Notes: generated from the sequence alone by a model not told the origin. A stretch of DNA of 64,000 bases from Candidatus Heteroruminococcus faecigallinarum (GCA_904387055.1 CAJFKV010000001.1:81080-145079); one strand, 5' to 3'; shown: positions 9,999 through 20,095, numbered from the stretch's first letter. Made by a program: numbers and translations.

Positions 9999-11183
9999 TT
10001 ACTCTCCCCTTCTCAGGGCTTCCATCGGCGAGTAATTTGCTGCCTTTTGAGCAGGATAGGCTCCGAAGATTCCTCCCAGTACTGCGGATGCAATGGGGAC
10101 CCCCACCAGAATACCCCACGGCACCGGAAAGGAAAAAGGAGTTCCGGTAAATAGGATACTCCCTGCGGCGACTGCCGCGGTTCCTATTAGCACGCCAATC
10201 ACGCTTCCCAGACAGGATAGAAGTACCGCCTCGCTGAGAAACTCGATCAAAATGCTGCTGCTGGGCGCTCCGAGGGCCTTTTTCACACCGATCTCTCGGG
10301 TTCGTTCGCCGACTGTCATCAGCATAACGGTTGCAATCCCCAGTCCAGAAACCAGCAGGGAAACCGCGGCAATCGCGCCCAAAATCCAGGTAATAATTGT
10401 CATAATGGAATCCAGAGTCTCCTTTTGCTGGGAGAGATTTTCCGCTTGGTAGGCAGATCGATCCCCTTGCCGTTGACCAAGGCCGGTAGCCAGGTCCAAA
10501 CCAGTTTCTAGTTCCATGGGTTCCTTCAAGCGCACCAAGATCTTTTGAAACTGGCTTTCTTCTCCGGATACAAGAAAGGGATAAGGCAGATATAAAAATC
10601 CAGGCAGTTCCCCCATGACCTCCTGGAGAAGAGCGCCTCCGGTCGCCACCACCCCCACGACTTCCAGTTCCAAAGGGACGCCCCCGACGGTGACCCGAAG
10701 AGTTTTGCCGACAATATTATCCCGCTGATAGAACTTCTGAGCGGTCTGCCGGTCCACTACACACACAGGATTCTGGGAACGGATGTCCACCTGATTGAGC
10801 ATCCGGCCGTAGAGAAGGGTCATCGAGACCACTTCCTGTGCCTGGTCGTCCACTCCCCAGACGACCATAGACCCCTCTTGCCCCGCCATGGCGACCGACG
10901 TCATCTGCACAGACACCGGGGCCGCAGCCGCTACCACTGATTCCTGTCGCAGCTGTTCCAGCTGCGGCTGCGCCAGAGAATGGGAGGAGTCGGCAGCGGA
11001 GATCACGATGCTGTTGATGCCCAGTTGGTCCAGTTCATCGTCAATCAGTCCCCGGCCGGCGGTTCCCATGGCGGTCACTAAGACGACCGAAGCCGACCCA
11101 ACCGCAATACCGGCTGCAATCAGGATACTGCGCCGCTTTTGCCGAAACAAACTGCGGCAGGCCATCTGCAGCAGATGAAGCAT
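9999..11183 (-). CDS. MacB/FtsX-type ABC transporter permease
   Basis: 'RSLFRQKRRSILIAAGIAVGSASVVL', 'VGERTREIGVKKALGAPSSSILIEFLSEAVLLSCLGSVIGVLIG'. Confidence 0.93.
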   Translation of the reverse strand: MLHLLQMACRSLFRQKRRSILIAAGIAVGSASVVLVTAMGTAGRGLIDDELDQLGINSIVISAADSSHSLAQPQLEQLRQESVVAAAAPVSVQMTSVAMAGQEGSMVVWGVDDQAQEVVSMTLLYGRMLNQVDIRSQNPVCVVDRQTAQKFYQRDNIVGKTLRVTVGGVPLELEVVGVVATGGALLQEVMGELPGFLYLPYPFLVSGEESQFQKILVRLKEPMELETGLDLATGLGQRQGDRSAYQAENLSQQKETLDSIMTIITWILGAIAAVSLLVSGLGIATVMLMTVGERTREIGVKKALGAPSSSILIEFLSEAVLLSCLGSVIGVLIGTAAVAAGSILFTGTPFSFPVPWGILVGVPIASAVLGGIFGAYPAQKAANYSPMEALRRGE

Positions 11184-11186
11184 CTT

Positions 11187-12242
11187 CTATCCCTCCAATC
11201 GGACAGCCGTGTTTTCCTGGAACCCTTCCGGGGAAAGGACAACGACCTCCCCTTCCTGCAACCCCTCGGTAATTTCGATTCCATCGGTGGTTTCCAGACC
11301 GGTGACCACCGTCTGACGGCGCAAAGCGCCATCTTTCCATACGAAGACGTATTCTTGGTTTTTCTCATCCTGACCCACTGCTTCATAGGGAAGGATCATC
11401 CGCCGAACCGGCTCGCCGGTCAGGATGGTCGCTTGTGCCGAGAAGCCCGACTTGATCCAGCTGTCCGGCTCAATCAGCTGAATTTCCACCTCTACCACCA
11501 CGCTGCCGCTCTGGCGCTGGGCGACCGGCGCGATGGACGAGACAATACCCTGATAGGAACGTCCATCAAAACCGCTTCCCTGAATGATGGCCTGGTCTCC
11601 CAGCTGTACCGATGAAATGTCTTCTTCACCCACCGTTACCCGGGCGATGTACTGGCTGGTATCCCCGATGGTGAGAAGGGCAGAATTGGCGTCGGACGGA
11701 ACGCCCGCTTGGGCCTTGCACTCCAGGACCACGCCGCTGATGGGGGCAAGCACTTCTCCAGCAATGGTTTTCATCGTTTGCTGTGCCGGATCCGTCTCTG
11801 TGTTCTCCCCTGATGCAGCGAGAAGGGAGTCCTCCAGACCCATGGATTCGGCAATCTGGCGGTAACTTTCCGGCAGCTGGCTTAACGCTGCTTTCGCCGC
11901 TTCTTCCTGGGAATCGGTACTGGCGGCCGAATTCTTTGTGGTACCGGCCGCCAGGCTGGCTTCCCGGTCCACCAGCAGTAGCCGCTGTCCCTGCTGCACA
12001 AGATCCCCCAGCTGAACACACACCTCCTGCGGCACCACCGCATAGGAACGGGTTACCTGGTGAAGAAGAGGCATTTCAATAACGCCGCTGCACTCTACCT
12101 TCTCCTGATACAGTTGTGCCTCTACGCGAACGACCTGTGCCTGGGGCAAGGTGCTTCTGGCTAGTACCGGTGTTGCCACCACGGTCCCCAATCCCAGAAC
12201 CGTTACAGCCAAAAGCGTTGTACCTCTCCCTTTGATTCCCAT
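11187..12242 (-). CDS. HlyD/MacA-type periplasmic adaptor (membrane fusion) protein
   Basis: Biotinyl-lipoyl-like 'APISGVVLECKAQAGVPSDANSALLTIGDTSQYIARVTVGEEDI', C-term 'GLQEGEVVVLSPEGFQENTAVRL'. Confidence 0.85.
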   Translation of the reverse strand: MGIKGRGTTLLAVTVLGLGTVVATPVLARSTLPQAQVVRVEAQLYQEKVECSGVIEMPLLHQVTRSYAVVPQEVCVQLGDLVQQGQRLLLVDREASLAAGTTKNSAASTDSQEEAAKAALSQLPESYRQIAESMGLEDSLLAASGENTETDPAQQTMKTIAGEVLAPISGVVLECKAQAGVPSDANSALLTIGDTSQYIARVTVGEEDISSVQLGDQAIIQGSGFDGRSYQGIVSSIAPVAQRQSGSVVVEVEIQLIEPDSWIKSGFSAQATILTGEPVRRMILPYEAVGQDEKNQEYVFVWKDGALRRQTVVTGLETTDGIEITEGLQEGEVVVLSPEGFQENTAVRLEG

Positions 12243-12428
12243 TGTGTTTCCCCCTCTGCGGGCGTATTTTCCCCTGGGCAGAGAAAAACCGCTCTCCCTG
12301 CGCCACCGGTGATTCCAACGTTATTGTGGCAAAAGAAGAGCGGTTTATGTCCTTTTCCTGGGAGAAGGTATATTTTTAACAGGAGGCTGCACACTAGCAG
12401 CGTATTCCAAAGGAAAGAAGGGTCACTG

Positions 12429-12617
12429 TTGTTAAGTCCCATCCCTTGTTCCAAAGGGTGTCGTTTTCAGCAGGACGGATACTGCACATTGGAGGATACC
12501 GCCAATCTGATCGTATCCGCCGCCGAAGACTGCGCCTATTTCCGTCCCTTGTCCGGATCAGCCCCGGGGAGCTGCAGCGGCCTTGATGGCTTGATGGATG
12601 GTCCGCACGCCAATTAA
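12429..12617 (+). CDS. Small Cys-rich protein (CxxGC..DGYC...DCAYF)
   Basis: 'PCSKGCRFQQDGYCTLEDTANLIVSAAEDCAYFRPL' from a TTG start with upstream aaaggaaagaaggg. Resembles small zinc-ribbon-like proteins common in Clostridia. Confidence 0.55.
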   Translation: MLSPIPCSKGCRFQQDGYCTLEDTANLIVSAAEDCAYFRPLSGSAPGSCSGLDGLMDGPHAN

Positions 12618-13946
12618 CTGGGCACCTGGAAACTGGGAGGCATCCAGGCTCTTCAGGCACTGCTGGGGCAGGATAAACCGGCGGAAGCCCATCCGGTAGG
12701 CTTCGCTCACCCGCTGCAAGCTCTGGCCCACCGCCCGGATCTCTCCGGAAAGGCCGATCTCTCCAAACGCCGCGGTGTCGTCCCCCAGCGGCTTGTCCAG
12801 CAGATTGGAAACCAGCGCCAGGGCGATGGGCAGATCGGCGGCTGGCTCATCGATCCACAAGCCTCCTACCACGTTGATATAGGTATCCATATTGCCAAAG
12901 AAGAACCCTCCCCGCTTTTCCAGCACAGCGATGAGGAGGACGGTGCGGTTGTAATCAAACCCGGTGGCAGCACGGCGCGGCGCGCCAAAATTCGTTTTGG
13001 CCACCAGTGCCTGTACCTCGGCCAGCACCGGCCGCGTTCCCTCCAGCAGGCAGACTACGCAGGTGCCGGAAACCCCTTCCGGCCGGTCGGAGAGAAGCAT
13101 CATGGAAGGATTGGGCACCTCCCGAAGGCCGTCCCCCTCCATTTCAAAGACGCCGATCTCGTTGGTGGAGCCGTACCGATTCTTTTGGGCCCGGAGAACC
13201 CGGTAGGAAAGGCTCCGCTCCCCCTCAAAATAGAGGACGGTGTCCACCATGTGCTCCAGGACCTTGGGGCCGGCAATGGCTCCGTCTTTGTTTACATGGC
13301 CAACGATAAAGGTGGGGATCCCGGTGGTCTTGGCCATCTGGGTCAACAAAGAGGTGCACTCCCGCACCTGGGTGACGCTTCCTGGGGAGGAAGTGACGCT
13401 GGACAGGCACATGGTCTGGATGGAGTCCACAATCAAAAGCTGGGGCGCGGTTTCCTTCACTACCCGCAGCACATATTCAATGTCGGTGGAGGCGCAGAGG
13501 AAGAGGTTGGGGCTGTCTACCTTCAACCGATTGGCCCGCAGCTTAATCTGCCGGGCGCTTTCCTCCCCCGAGATGTAGAGAAGGCGGAGGTGTTCCCCCA
13601 ATGTTTGACAGATCTGCAGAAGAAGGGTGGATTTGCCAATCCCCGGGTCGCCGCTGAGTAGGACAACCGATCCCGGGACAATTCCTCCCCCCAACACCCG
13701 GTCAAACTCTCCCAAGCCGCTGTGGTACCGCTCCCCTTCGTCGGCTTCCACCTCCCGGAGGCTTTCGACCTGGGGAATCGGGCCGGTGTTCCGGCCGCCG
13801 CCCAGGCCTTTGGCCGCCGGCTGGGGGGAAAACAGCTCCTCCTCAATGGAATTCCAAGCGCCGCAGTCGGGACAGCGACCCTGCCATTTGGGCAGCTGGC
13901 AGCCGCATTCCTTGCATACATAGATGGTTTTGGACTTGGCACACAT
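12558..13946 (-). CDS. radA: DNA repair protein RadA/Sms
   Basis: Zn finger 'CKECGCQLPKWQGRCPDCGAWNS', Walker A 'GDPGIGKSTLL', 'KNRYGSTNEIGVFEM'. Confidence 0.97.
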   Translation of the reverse strand: MCAKSKTIYVCKECGCQLPKWQGRCPDCGAWNSIEEELFSPQPAAKGLGGGRNTGPIPQVESLREVEADEGERYHSGLGEFDRVLGGGIVPGSVVLLSGDPGIGKSTLLLQICQTLGEHLRLLYISGEESARQIKLRANRLKVDSPNLFLCASTDIEYVLRVVKETAPQLLIVDSIQTMCLSSVTSSPGSVTQVRECTSLLTQMAKTTGIPTFIVGHVNKDGAIAGPKVLEHMVDTVLYFEGERSLSYRVLRAQKNRYGSTNEIGVFEMEGDGLREVPNPSMMLLSDRPEGVSGTCVVCLLEGTRPVLAEVQALVAKTNFGAPRRAATGFDYNRTVLLIAVLEKRGGFFFGNMDTYINVVGGLWIDEPAADLPIALALVSNLLDKPLGDDTAAFGEIGLSGEIRAVGQSLQRVSEAYRMGFRRFILPQQCLKSLDASQFPGAQLIGVRTIHQAIKAAAAPRG

Positions 13947-13969
13947 GGCACAGGCCTCCTTTTGCGCGT

Positions 13970-14677
13970 TCACGATTGGGAAAACTGAAGAAGGGAAAGG
14001 GCGATGGCAAAGGCCATCTGTTGTTGATAATCCGGAGTGGAAAGCAGAGACGCCTCCCGCGGGTTGGAAACAAAGCCACATTCCACCATTACAATAGTTT
14101 GGGGAGCGTTGTTCAGCAGGAACAGGGTGTCGTACGCCGCTTTGATCTCCCGTTCATTCTCCGGCTGCAAAAGAAGGCGAATGTTCCCGCGGATGATCTC
14201 CGCAAGGCGGCTGCTGGTCTCCTGCTGTTGGGTGCCGTAAAACACCTGGGCTCCCCAGCAGGAAGGGTCTTCAAATTTATTTTGATGGATGCTGACCACC
14301 ACCCCGTCGGCATTTTCCTCCATCAGGTCCAAGCGATTGTATAGATCGGAGGTTTTCTTTTCCCGAGTAGTGGAAAGCCCCTGGTCGCTGGTATCGTCGT
14401 CGGTGGTGCGGGTATACAACACCTGAAAGCCACACCATTCCAGGCAGGCCCCCAGGTCCTGGCTGATCGCCAGGTTGATCCCCTTTTCTACCACGCCGTT
14501 TATCCCCACAGCCCCACCGTCAAATCCACCGTGGCCGGCGTCTACAATCACTTTGGGCCGTTGGCGGTACTGGTTGGCGGCTGGAAGGGTCCGGTCTTCT
14601 ACCCGCCGAACCCCCATGCCCACGACCAGTATCCCGGTCAAAGCCAGACAAACCGCGATGGCTCTCCCTCTTGTCAT
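13970..14677 (-). CDS. cwlD: N-acetylmuramoyl-L-alanine amidase, CwlD-like
   Basis: 'IVDAGHGGFDGGAVGINGVVEKGINLAIS', 'SIHQNKF', 'VMVECGFVSNPREASLL'. Confidence 0.88.
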   Translation of the reverse strand: MTRGRAIAVCLALTGILVVGMGVRRVEDRTLPAANQYRQRPKVIVDAGHGGFDGGAVGINGVVEKGINLAISQDLGACLEWCGFQVLYTRTTDDDTSDQGLSTTREKKTSDLYNRLDLMEENADGVVVSIHQNKFEDPSCWGAQVFYGTQQQETSSRLAEIIRGNIRLLLQPENEREIKAAYDTLFLLNNAPQTIVMVECGFVSNPREASLLSTPDYQQQMAFAIALSLLQFSQS

Positions 14678-14789
14678 AGTCCATTCCTCCCTGCCGCTCT
14701 GATCGGGATTTCCCCTTTCCAGCATACGGAAGGATATCCAAAATTATGAGACGAAAAGGGCCGCTGCATGGCGGCCTATCTTCGTTTCG

Positions 14790-16394
14790 TCAGGAACGGC
14801 CAAACTCCCCCAACTGCAGCCCTTTGTTCTTTTCCAGGGCCCAGTTGATATTCCAGGTGTTGGCAAAGAGGAGAAGCAGATTTCCTTTGAAATCCTGGAC
14901 CACCTTGGTATCGGAGGTCAAGTTCAGCTTCTTGGGATCCACTTCCGGCGTCTCGATCCACCGAATATACTGGTAGGGCAGCCCCTCCATCCGAATTTCC
15001 ACATTGTATTCGTTTTTCAGCCGGTACTCCAGCACCTCAAACTGCAGCGTACCCACCACGCCCACAATCACCTCTTCCATGCCCTTGCCGGGCTCCTGGA
15101 AGATCTGAATGGCACCTTCCTGGGCGATCTGGGTGGTGCCCTTGATAAACTGCTTCCGCTTTAAGGTATCCACCTGGGTCACCCGGCAAAAGTGCTCCGG
15201 GGCAAAGGTGGGGATCCCGGCAAACTGGAACTTTTGCCCGGGGGAGCAGAGGGTATCGCCAATGGAGAAGATCCCCGGGTCAAAGACGCCGATCACATCC
15301 CCCGCATAGGCCTCGTCGATGATCTCCCGCTCCTGGGCCATCATCTGCTGGGGCTGGGAGAGCTTGATCTTCTTCCCTCCCTGGACGTGGTATACCTCCA
15401 TCCCCTTTTCAAACCGCCCGGAGCAGATCCGCAAAAACGCGATCCGGTCCCGGTGGGCCTTGTTCATATTGGCCTGGATTTTAAACACAAAGGCGGAGAA
15501 TACGTCGCTGAACGGATCGATCTCCTGCTCCCCTGCCACACGGGGCAGCGGAGGGGTTGTCATCCGGAGAAATTCCTCCAAAAAGGGCTCCACCCCAAAA
15601 TTGGTGAGGGCGGATCCGAAAAAGACGGGAGACAGCTGTCCCCGCTGCACCGCATCCATGTCAAACTCATAGCTGGCGCCATCCAGCAGCTCAATGTCGT
15701 CCACCAAGGTCTGCCGGTATTGGGAACCGATCAGCTGCTCCAGCCGCTCGTCTTCCAGGGAGAGTTCCACCTTTTCCACCGCCTTGGATCCCCCATTGGC
15801 CGTGAAAGAGAGGATTTCCTTCTTCTCCCGGTCGTAGACGCCCTTAAACTCCCGGCCGCAGCCGATGGGCCAGTTCATCGGGTAGGTCTGGATGCCCAGC
15901 TCCTTCTCAATTTCCTCCATCAGGTCAAAGGGATTGCGGGCCTCCCGATCCATCTTGTTGATAAAGGTGAAGATGGGAATGTGCCGCATGACACACACCT
16001 TGAACAGCTTCCGGGTTTGGTTTTCCACGCCCTTGGAGGCGTCGATCACCATCACCGCCGAGTCGGCCGCCATCAGGGTGCGGTAGGTATCCTCCGAAAA
16101 GTCCTGGTGGCCAGGGGTGTCCAGAATGTTGATGCAGTACCCGTCATATTCAAACTGCATCACCGAGGAGGTCACCGAGATGCCTCTCTGCTTCTCGATT
16201 TCCATCCAGTCGGATACGGCGTGGCGGCTGTTCTTCTTCCCCTTGACTGTACCCGCCAAGGCGATGGCGCCTCCGTAAAGGAGAAGCTTCTCGGTCAAGG
16301 TGGTTTTGCCGGCATCGGGGTGGGAGATGATGGCAAAGGTTCTCCTGCGCTCAATTTCTCTGCGTAGATCGGCCAAAACAATTCCTCCAGACAT
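14790..16394 (-). CDS. prfC: Peptide chain release factor 3
   Basis: 'RRRTFAIISHPDAGKTTLTEKLLLYGGAIALAGTVKGKK', 'DTPGHQDFSEDTYRTLMAADSAVMVIDA'. Confidence 0.97.
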   Translation of the reverse strand: MSGGIVLADLRREIERRRTFAIISHPDAGKTTLTEKLLLYGGAIALAGTVKGKKNSRHAVSDWMEIEKQRGISVTSSVMQFEYDGYCINILDTPGHQDFSEDTYRTLMAADSAVMVIDASKGVENQTRKLFKVCVMRHIPIFTFINKMDREARNPFDLMEEIEKELGIQTYPMNWPIGCGREFKGVYDREKKEILSFTANGGSKAVEKVELSLEDERLEQLIGSQYRQTLVDDIELLDGASYEFDMDAVQRGQLSPVFFGSALTNFGVEPFLEEFLRMTTPPLPRVAGEQEIDPFSDVFSAFVFKIQANMNKAHRDRIAFLRICSGRFEKGMEVYHVQGGKKIKLSQPQQMMAQEREIIDEAYAGDVIGVFDPGIFSIGDTLCSPGQKFQFAGIPTFAPEHFCRVTQVDTLKRKQFIKGTTQIAQEGAIQIFQEPGKGMEEVIVGVVGTLQFEVLEYRLKNEYNVEIRMEGLPYQYIRWIETPEVDPKKLNLTSDTKVVQDFKGNLLLLFANTWNINWALEKNKGLQLGEFGRS

Positions 16395-16603
16395 GAAATT
16401 CCAACCTATATATTTTACCATAGGAGAATGGGAAGGTGCAAGCATCCTTGCCCTGTTCTCCCAGGAAATTTGTCCTCTTGCGAACCGGTTTCCTGTTGCG
16501 TTATACTGAAGAGGGGCCAGACCGGCTACGCCTTCTCCATGTGCAGCTTCCATATATGCCGATATTGGCCGCTCCCCGTTCCAAAGGGAAACTTGTACAG
16601 AAG

Positions 16604-16660
16604 GTCGAGGGCCTGGAAAAGCGTATGGACAACTTCGCCGACGAAGTCGCCAGCCTGGTC
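16604..16660 (+). pseudogene. Partial copy of the tsf (EF-Ts) 3' coding sequence
   Basis: Encodes VEGLEKRMDNFADEVASLV, compared with GEGLEKRVDNFADEVASMV at the tsf C-terminus. Opposite orientation to tsf. Confidence 0.6.
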
Positions 16661-16702
16661 CCACAGGAAGAATCCAACGTCCAAGGAAAGGAGTTTTGGT
16701 CG

Positions 16703-17209
16703 ATGAATGGAACCCAGTTGATCCGAGCCCGGCGCAGCATCCGCCGTTACCAAAAAGGTGTGGTTATTCCACGGGAGGAGATCCAGCTGATGCTGGAAGC
16801 TGCCATGATGGCCCCAAGCGCTGTCAACACCCGCCCGTGGGAGTTTGTGGTGGTGGAAACCGATTCTGTGAAAGAACAGCTGATGGAGGCGCACCCCTAT
16901 GCCAAAATGCTAAGAACCGCCTCGATCGCCATCGTTGTATGCGGCCGTCCGGATCTCCAGGAAGGGGTATGCAATTCCTATTGGCCCCAGGACTGCGGAG
17001 CTGCCATTGAGAACCTTCTTCTCCAGGCCACCGAGCTGGGATACGGCAGCTGCTGGTGCGGCTGTTATCCGGCGATGGAGCGTGTCCAAAAGATCCAAAA
17101 GATCCTGGGAATCGGCAGTGTCCCGGTGGCCATTGTAGCGGTGGGAAAAGGGGAAGAAGCTCCCGCTGCCAAAGGGTTCTTCGACCCGCAGAGGGTAACC
17201 TATCGATAG
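16703..17209 (+). CDS. Nitroreductase family protein
   Basis: 'RRSIRRYQKGVVIPREEIQLMLEAAMMAPSAVNTRPWEFVVV'; RBS aaaggag upstream of ATG 16703. Confidence 0.92.
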   Translation: MNGTQLIRARRSIRRYQKGVVIPREEIQLMLEAAMMAPSAVNTRPWEFVVVETDSVKEQLMEAHPYAKMLRTASIAIVVCGRPDLQEGVCNSYWPQDCGAAIENLLLQATELGYGSCWCGCYPAMERVQKIQKILGIGSVPVAIVAVGKGEEAPAAKGFFDPQRVTYR

Positions 17210-17221
17210 AGACGTCCTGAT

Positions 17222-17248
17222 GAAAAAGCCGCCTATGGCGGCTTTTTC
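17222..17248. terminator. Bidirectional intrinsic terminator
   Basis: gaaaaagccgcc-tat-ggcggctttttc, perfect 12-bp stem. Confidence 0.85.
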
Positions 17249-17341
17249 TACTGCATACGGAAGCGATACAACGCTTGCACCGGGATAAAAAACAGCGGAA
17301 GCTTTCGCCTCCGCTGTTGGTAAAAAATGGATTTTGTCCAA

Positions 17342-18268
17342 TTACTTCACCATGCTGGCCACTTCGTCGGCAAAATTGTCCACTCTCTTCTCCAGGCCCT
17401 CGCCCTTCTCAAAGCGGACGTACTCAGCGACCGAAATATCACCACCCAGGGCAGCAGCCGTATCGGCAATGTACTTGGCCACGCTGATGTTTCCATCCTT
17501 CACAAAGGCCTGATCCACCAGGCAGTTCTCCTTGTAGTACTTGCCGATCTTGCCCTCCACCATCTTGGCAATCACCTGGGCGGGCTTGTTCTTCAGCTTC
17601 TCGTCGTTGGAGATCTGAGCCATGAGGATCTCCTTCTCCTTCTCCAGAACATCGGCGGGCACAGCCTCCTTATTCAGGTAAGCGGGGTTGAGAGCGGCAA
17701 TCTGCATGGCCACGTCCTTGGCCATCACCTTGAACTCGGGCTTGGCAGCGATTTCCGGAGTGGTGTTGAACCGAACCAGCACGCCGATGGTGCCGCCGCC
17801 GTGGACGTAGGAGATCAGCTCACCCTCGTACCGGGCAAAGCGACGGATCTTGATATTCTCGCCGATGGTGAGGATCTTCTCCCGCAGCGCCTCGGCAACG
17901 GTGTCCTTGCCGCCGGCCAGCTTGCACTCGCTGAGGGCCTCCACGTCGGCAGGGTTCTCGTCGATCACAGTCTTGGCGCAATCCTCCACGAAGGAGACGA
18001 AGCTGGCGTTCTTGCCCACAAAGTCGGTCTCCGAGTTCACCTCGATCACGGCGCCCACCTTCTTGGCCTCGTCCACAACCGCCAAGACCACGCCCTCGGC
18101 GGCAATCCGGCCGGACTTCTTGGCAGCAGCAGCCAGTCCCTTCTCCCGGAGCAGCTCCACGGCCTTCTCCATATCGCCGTTGGCCTCGGTCAGGGCCTTC
18201 TTACAATCCATCATGCCGCAGCCAGTCTTTTCACGGAGCGCCTGTACATCCTTTGCAGTAAAAGCCAT
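17342..18268 (-). CDS. tsf: Elongation factor Ts
   Basis: 'VQALREKTGCGMMDCKKALTEANGDMEKAVELLREKG'. Confidence 0.98.
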   Translation of the reverse strand: MAFTAKDVQALREKTGCGMMDCKKALTEANGDMEKAVELLREKGLAAAAKKSGRIAAEGVVLAVVDEAKKVGAVIEVNSETDFVGKNASFVSFVEDCAKTVIDENPADVEALSECKLAGGKDTVAEALREKILTIGENIKIRRFARYEGELISYVHGGGTIGVLVRFNTTPEIAAKPEFKVMAKDVAMQIAALNPAYLNKEAVPADVLEKEKEILMAQISNDEKLKNKPAQVIAKMVEGKIGKYYKENCLVDQAFVKDGNISVAKYIADTAAALGGDISVAEYVRFEKGEGLEKRVDNFADEVASMVK

Positions 18269-18364
18269 AATATTGAACCTCCCATTGTTCCTTTGGTTGT
18301 TTTCCTTTTATCCGGGAAAGAGGCCCGTGCAGACGATGCCCGAGCCTCTTTGCTTTCGCCAATC

Positions 18365-19111
18365 TTACTGTGCGTCGGCCTGCTGCTCATCCTCTTCCGC
18401 CTTGGCCTCAGCCTCAGCGGCGCCCATCTGGCCCTGACGGCCCTCGATGATGGCATCCGCCATGGTAGCGGAGATCAGCTTCACGGCGCGGATCGCGTCG
18501 TCGTTGCCGGGAATGACGTAATCGATCTCATCAGGATCACAGTTGGTGTCCACGATCGCCACAACGGGAATCCCCAGCTTTCTGGCTTCGGAAACGGCGA
18601 TCCGCTCCTTGCGGGGATCCACAACAAAGAGAGCGCCGGGCAGACGATCCATATTCTGAATACCGCCCAGGAACTTCTCCAGCTTTTCAATCTCCAGGTT
18701 CAGCTTGACGACTTCCTTCTTGGGCAGACGCTCAAAGGTGCCGTCCTCGCTCATCTTCCGCAGCTGCATCAGGCGGTTGACACGGCGGCGGATGGTCTTA
18801 AAGTTGGTCAGCATGCCGCCCAGCCATCTGGCGTTCACATAGTAAGCACCGGCCCGCTCGGCCTCCTCGCGGATCGACTCGCCGGCCTGCTTCTTGGTAC
18901 CGACAAAGAGAACGTTCTCCCCGTTGGCCGCCAGGTCGCGGACAAACATGTACGCCTCCTCCAGCTTGCGAACGGTCTTCTGCAGGTCAATGATGTAGAT
19001 GCCGTTGCGCTCGGTGAAGATGTACTGGGCCATCTTGGGGTTCCATCTCCGGGTCTGGTGGCCAAAGTGAACACCGGCCTCCAGCAGCTGCTTCATGGAT
19101 ACAACACTCAT
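18365..19111 (-). CDS. rpsB: 30S ribosomal protein S2
   Basis: '[41 protein letters not shown]'. Confidence 0.99.
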   Translation of the reverse strand: MSVVSMKQLLEAGVHFGHQTRRWNPKMAQYIFTERNGIYIIDLQKTVRKLEEAYMFVRDLAANGENVLFVGTKKQAGESIREEAERAGAYYVNARWLGGMLTNFKTIRRRVNRLMQLRKMSEDGTFERLPKKEVVKLNLEIEKLEKFLGGIQNMDRLPGALFVVDPRKERIAVSEARKLGIPVVAIVDTNCDPDEIDYVIPGNDDAIRAVKLISATMADAIIEGRQGQMGAAEAEAKAEEDEQQADAQ

Positions 19112-19303
19112 TCTTCAAAATCCTCCTTTGGTTTTGTGCCTCCGCGCCCCGCATTTTGAGGAGCAGCCAGGCGTTTTTTCCCGCCGGCACCCGCTCGTCA
19201 ATTGTGACGCGTGTGTTTTGCCGTATTATTATAGCAATTCCTTTCCATAAATGCAAGACCTTGACGCAGAAAACAACCGAAAAAAGCCCGCAAAATCCAC
19301 CCG

Positions 19304-19570
19304 TTACCGCAAAAATCCCCTGGGGGTACGGCGATGGGGAGGCCGGTAGCGGACCAGGATGCTGTCATCCCCGATGACGTCCACATCCTTCCAGGGGATG
19401 ACAATGTCCTCCTCCCGTCCCAGCAGCCCCAAAAAGCGAAGGCGCCCTGGAATAATCAGCTGGGTTACCACTGCGGTTTCCACATCCACCTCCACGTCGG
19501 AGATTCGGCCCAAAAAAATGCCATTATAGACATTGATGACTTCTTTCCGGCACAGGTCTTCCACCCGCAT
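19304..19570 (-). CDS. YlmC/YmxH family sporulation-associated protein (PRC-barrel-like)
   Basis: 'LCRKEVINVYNGIFLGRISDVEVD..LIIPGRLRFLGLLGREEDIVIPW'. Confidence 0.85.
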   Translation of the reverse strand: MRVEDLCRKEVINVYNGIFLGRISDVEVDVETAVVTQLIIPGRLRFLGLLGREEDIVIPWKDVDVIGDDSILVRYRPPHRRTPRGFLR

Positions 19571-19621
19571 GGCGATCCCTCCTTTCCCTACACTCTATGG
19601 AAAGGAGAAGGCTCCCATGCG

Positions 19622-20095
19622 TCAATATGCCTCGATCCGCCGCTGCTTGCGCAGGTTGTACCGACGGATTCCGGCCTCCCATTCCCGCCGTTCCTCTTCT
19701 GTTTCCAGCAGCAAGGGCGGAACCGGCGTGGGCTGCCCCTGGTCGTCCAGTGCCACCAGCACCAGGTAAGCGGTGTTGACCAGATGCTTCTCCCCGTCCA
19801 GGCCTTCCACAAAGGTGTCCACCCGCACCTCCATGGAGGTGTGGCCGATGTGGGTAATCTGCCCCACCAGCGCCATGGTATCTCCCACATGGGCGGGCGC
19901 CTTGAACTGAAGGTTGTCGACGGCAGCTGTCGTCACGTCATGACCGGAATGGCGGCGCGCCACCACTCCGGCCAGAATATCGATCCATTCCATCAGCTGC
20001 CCGCCAAAAATCCGGTCGCTGCCGTTGATGTGCCGTGGCATGACAATCTGCGTCTGCTCGGTCCGGGACTGGGCTACTGCTTTGGCTTGTAACAT
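19622..20095 (-). CDS. Acyl-CoA thioesterase (hotdog fold)
   Basis: 'HINGSDRIFGGQLMEWIDILAGVVARRHSGHDVTTAAVDNLQF'. Confidence 0.9.
   Translation of the reverse strand: MLQAKAVAQSRTEQTQIVMPRHINGSDRIFGGQLMEWIDILAGVVARRHSGHDVTTAAVDNLQFKAPAHVGDTMALVGQITHIGHTSMEVRVDTFVEGLDGEKHLVNTAYLVLVALDDQGQPTPVPPLLLETEEERREWEAGIRRYNLRKQRRIEAY

Noticed and set aside
17327-19159. 610-aa + strand ORF
   Set aside because: Antisense to tsf and rpsB; no domain signature.
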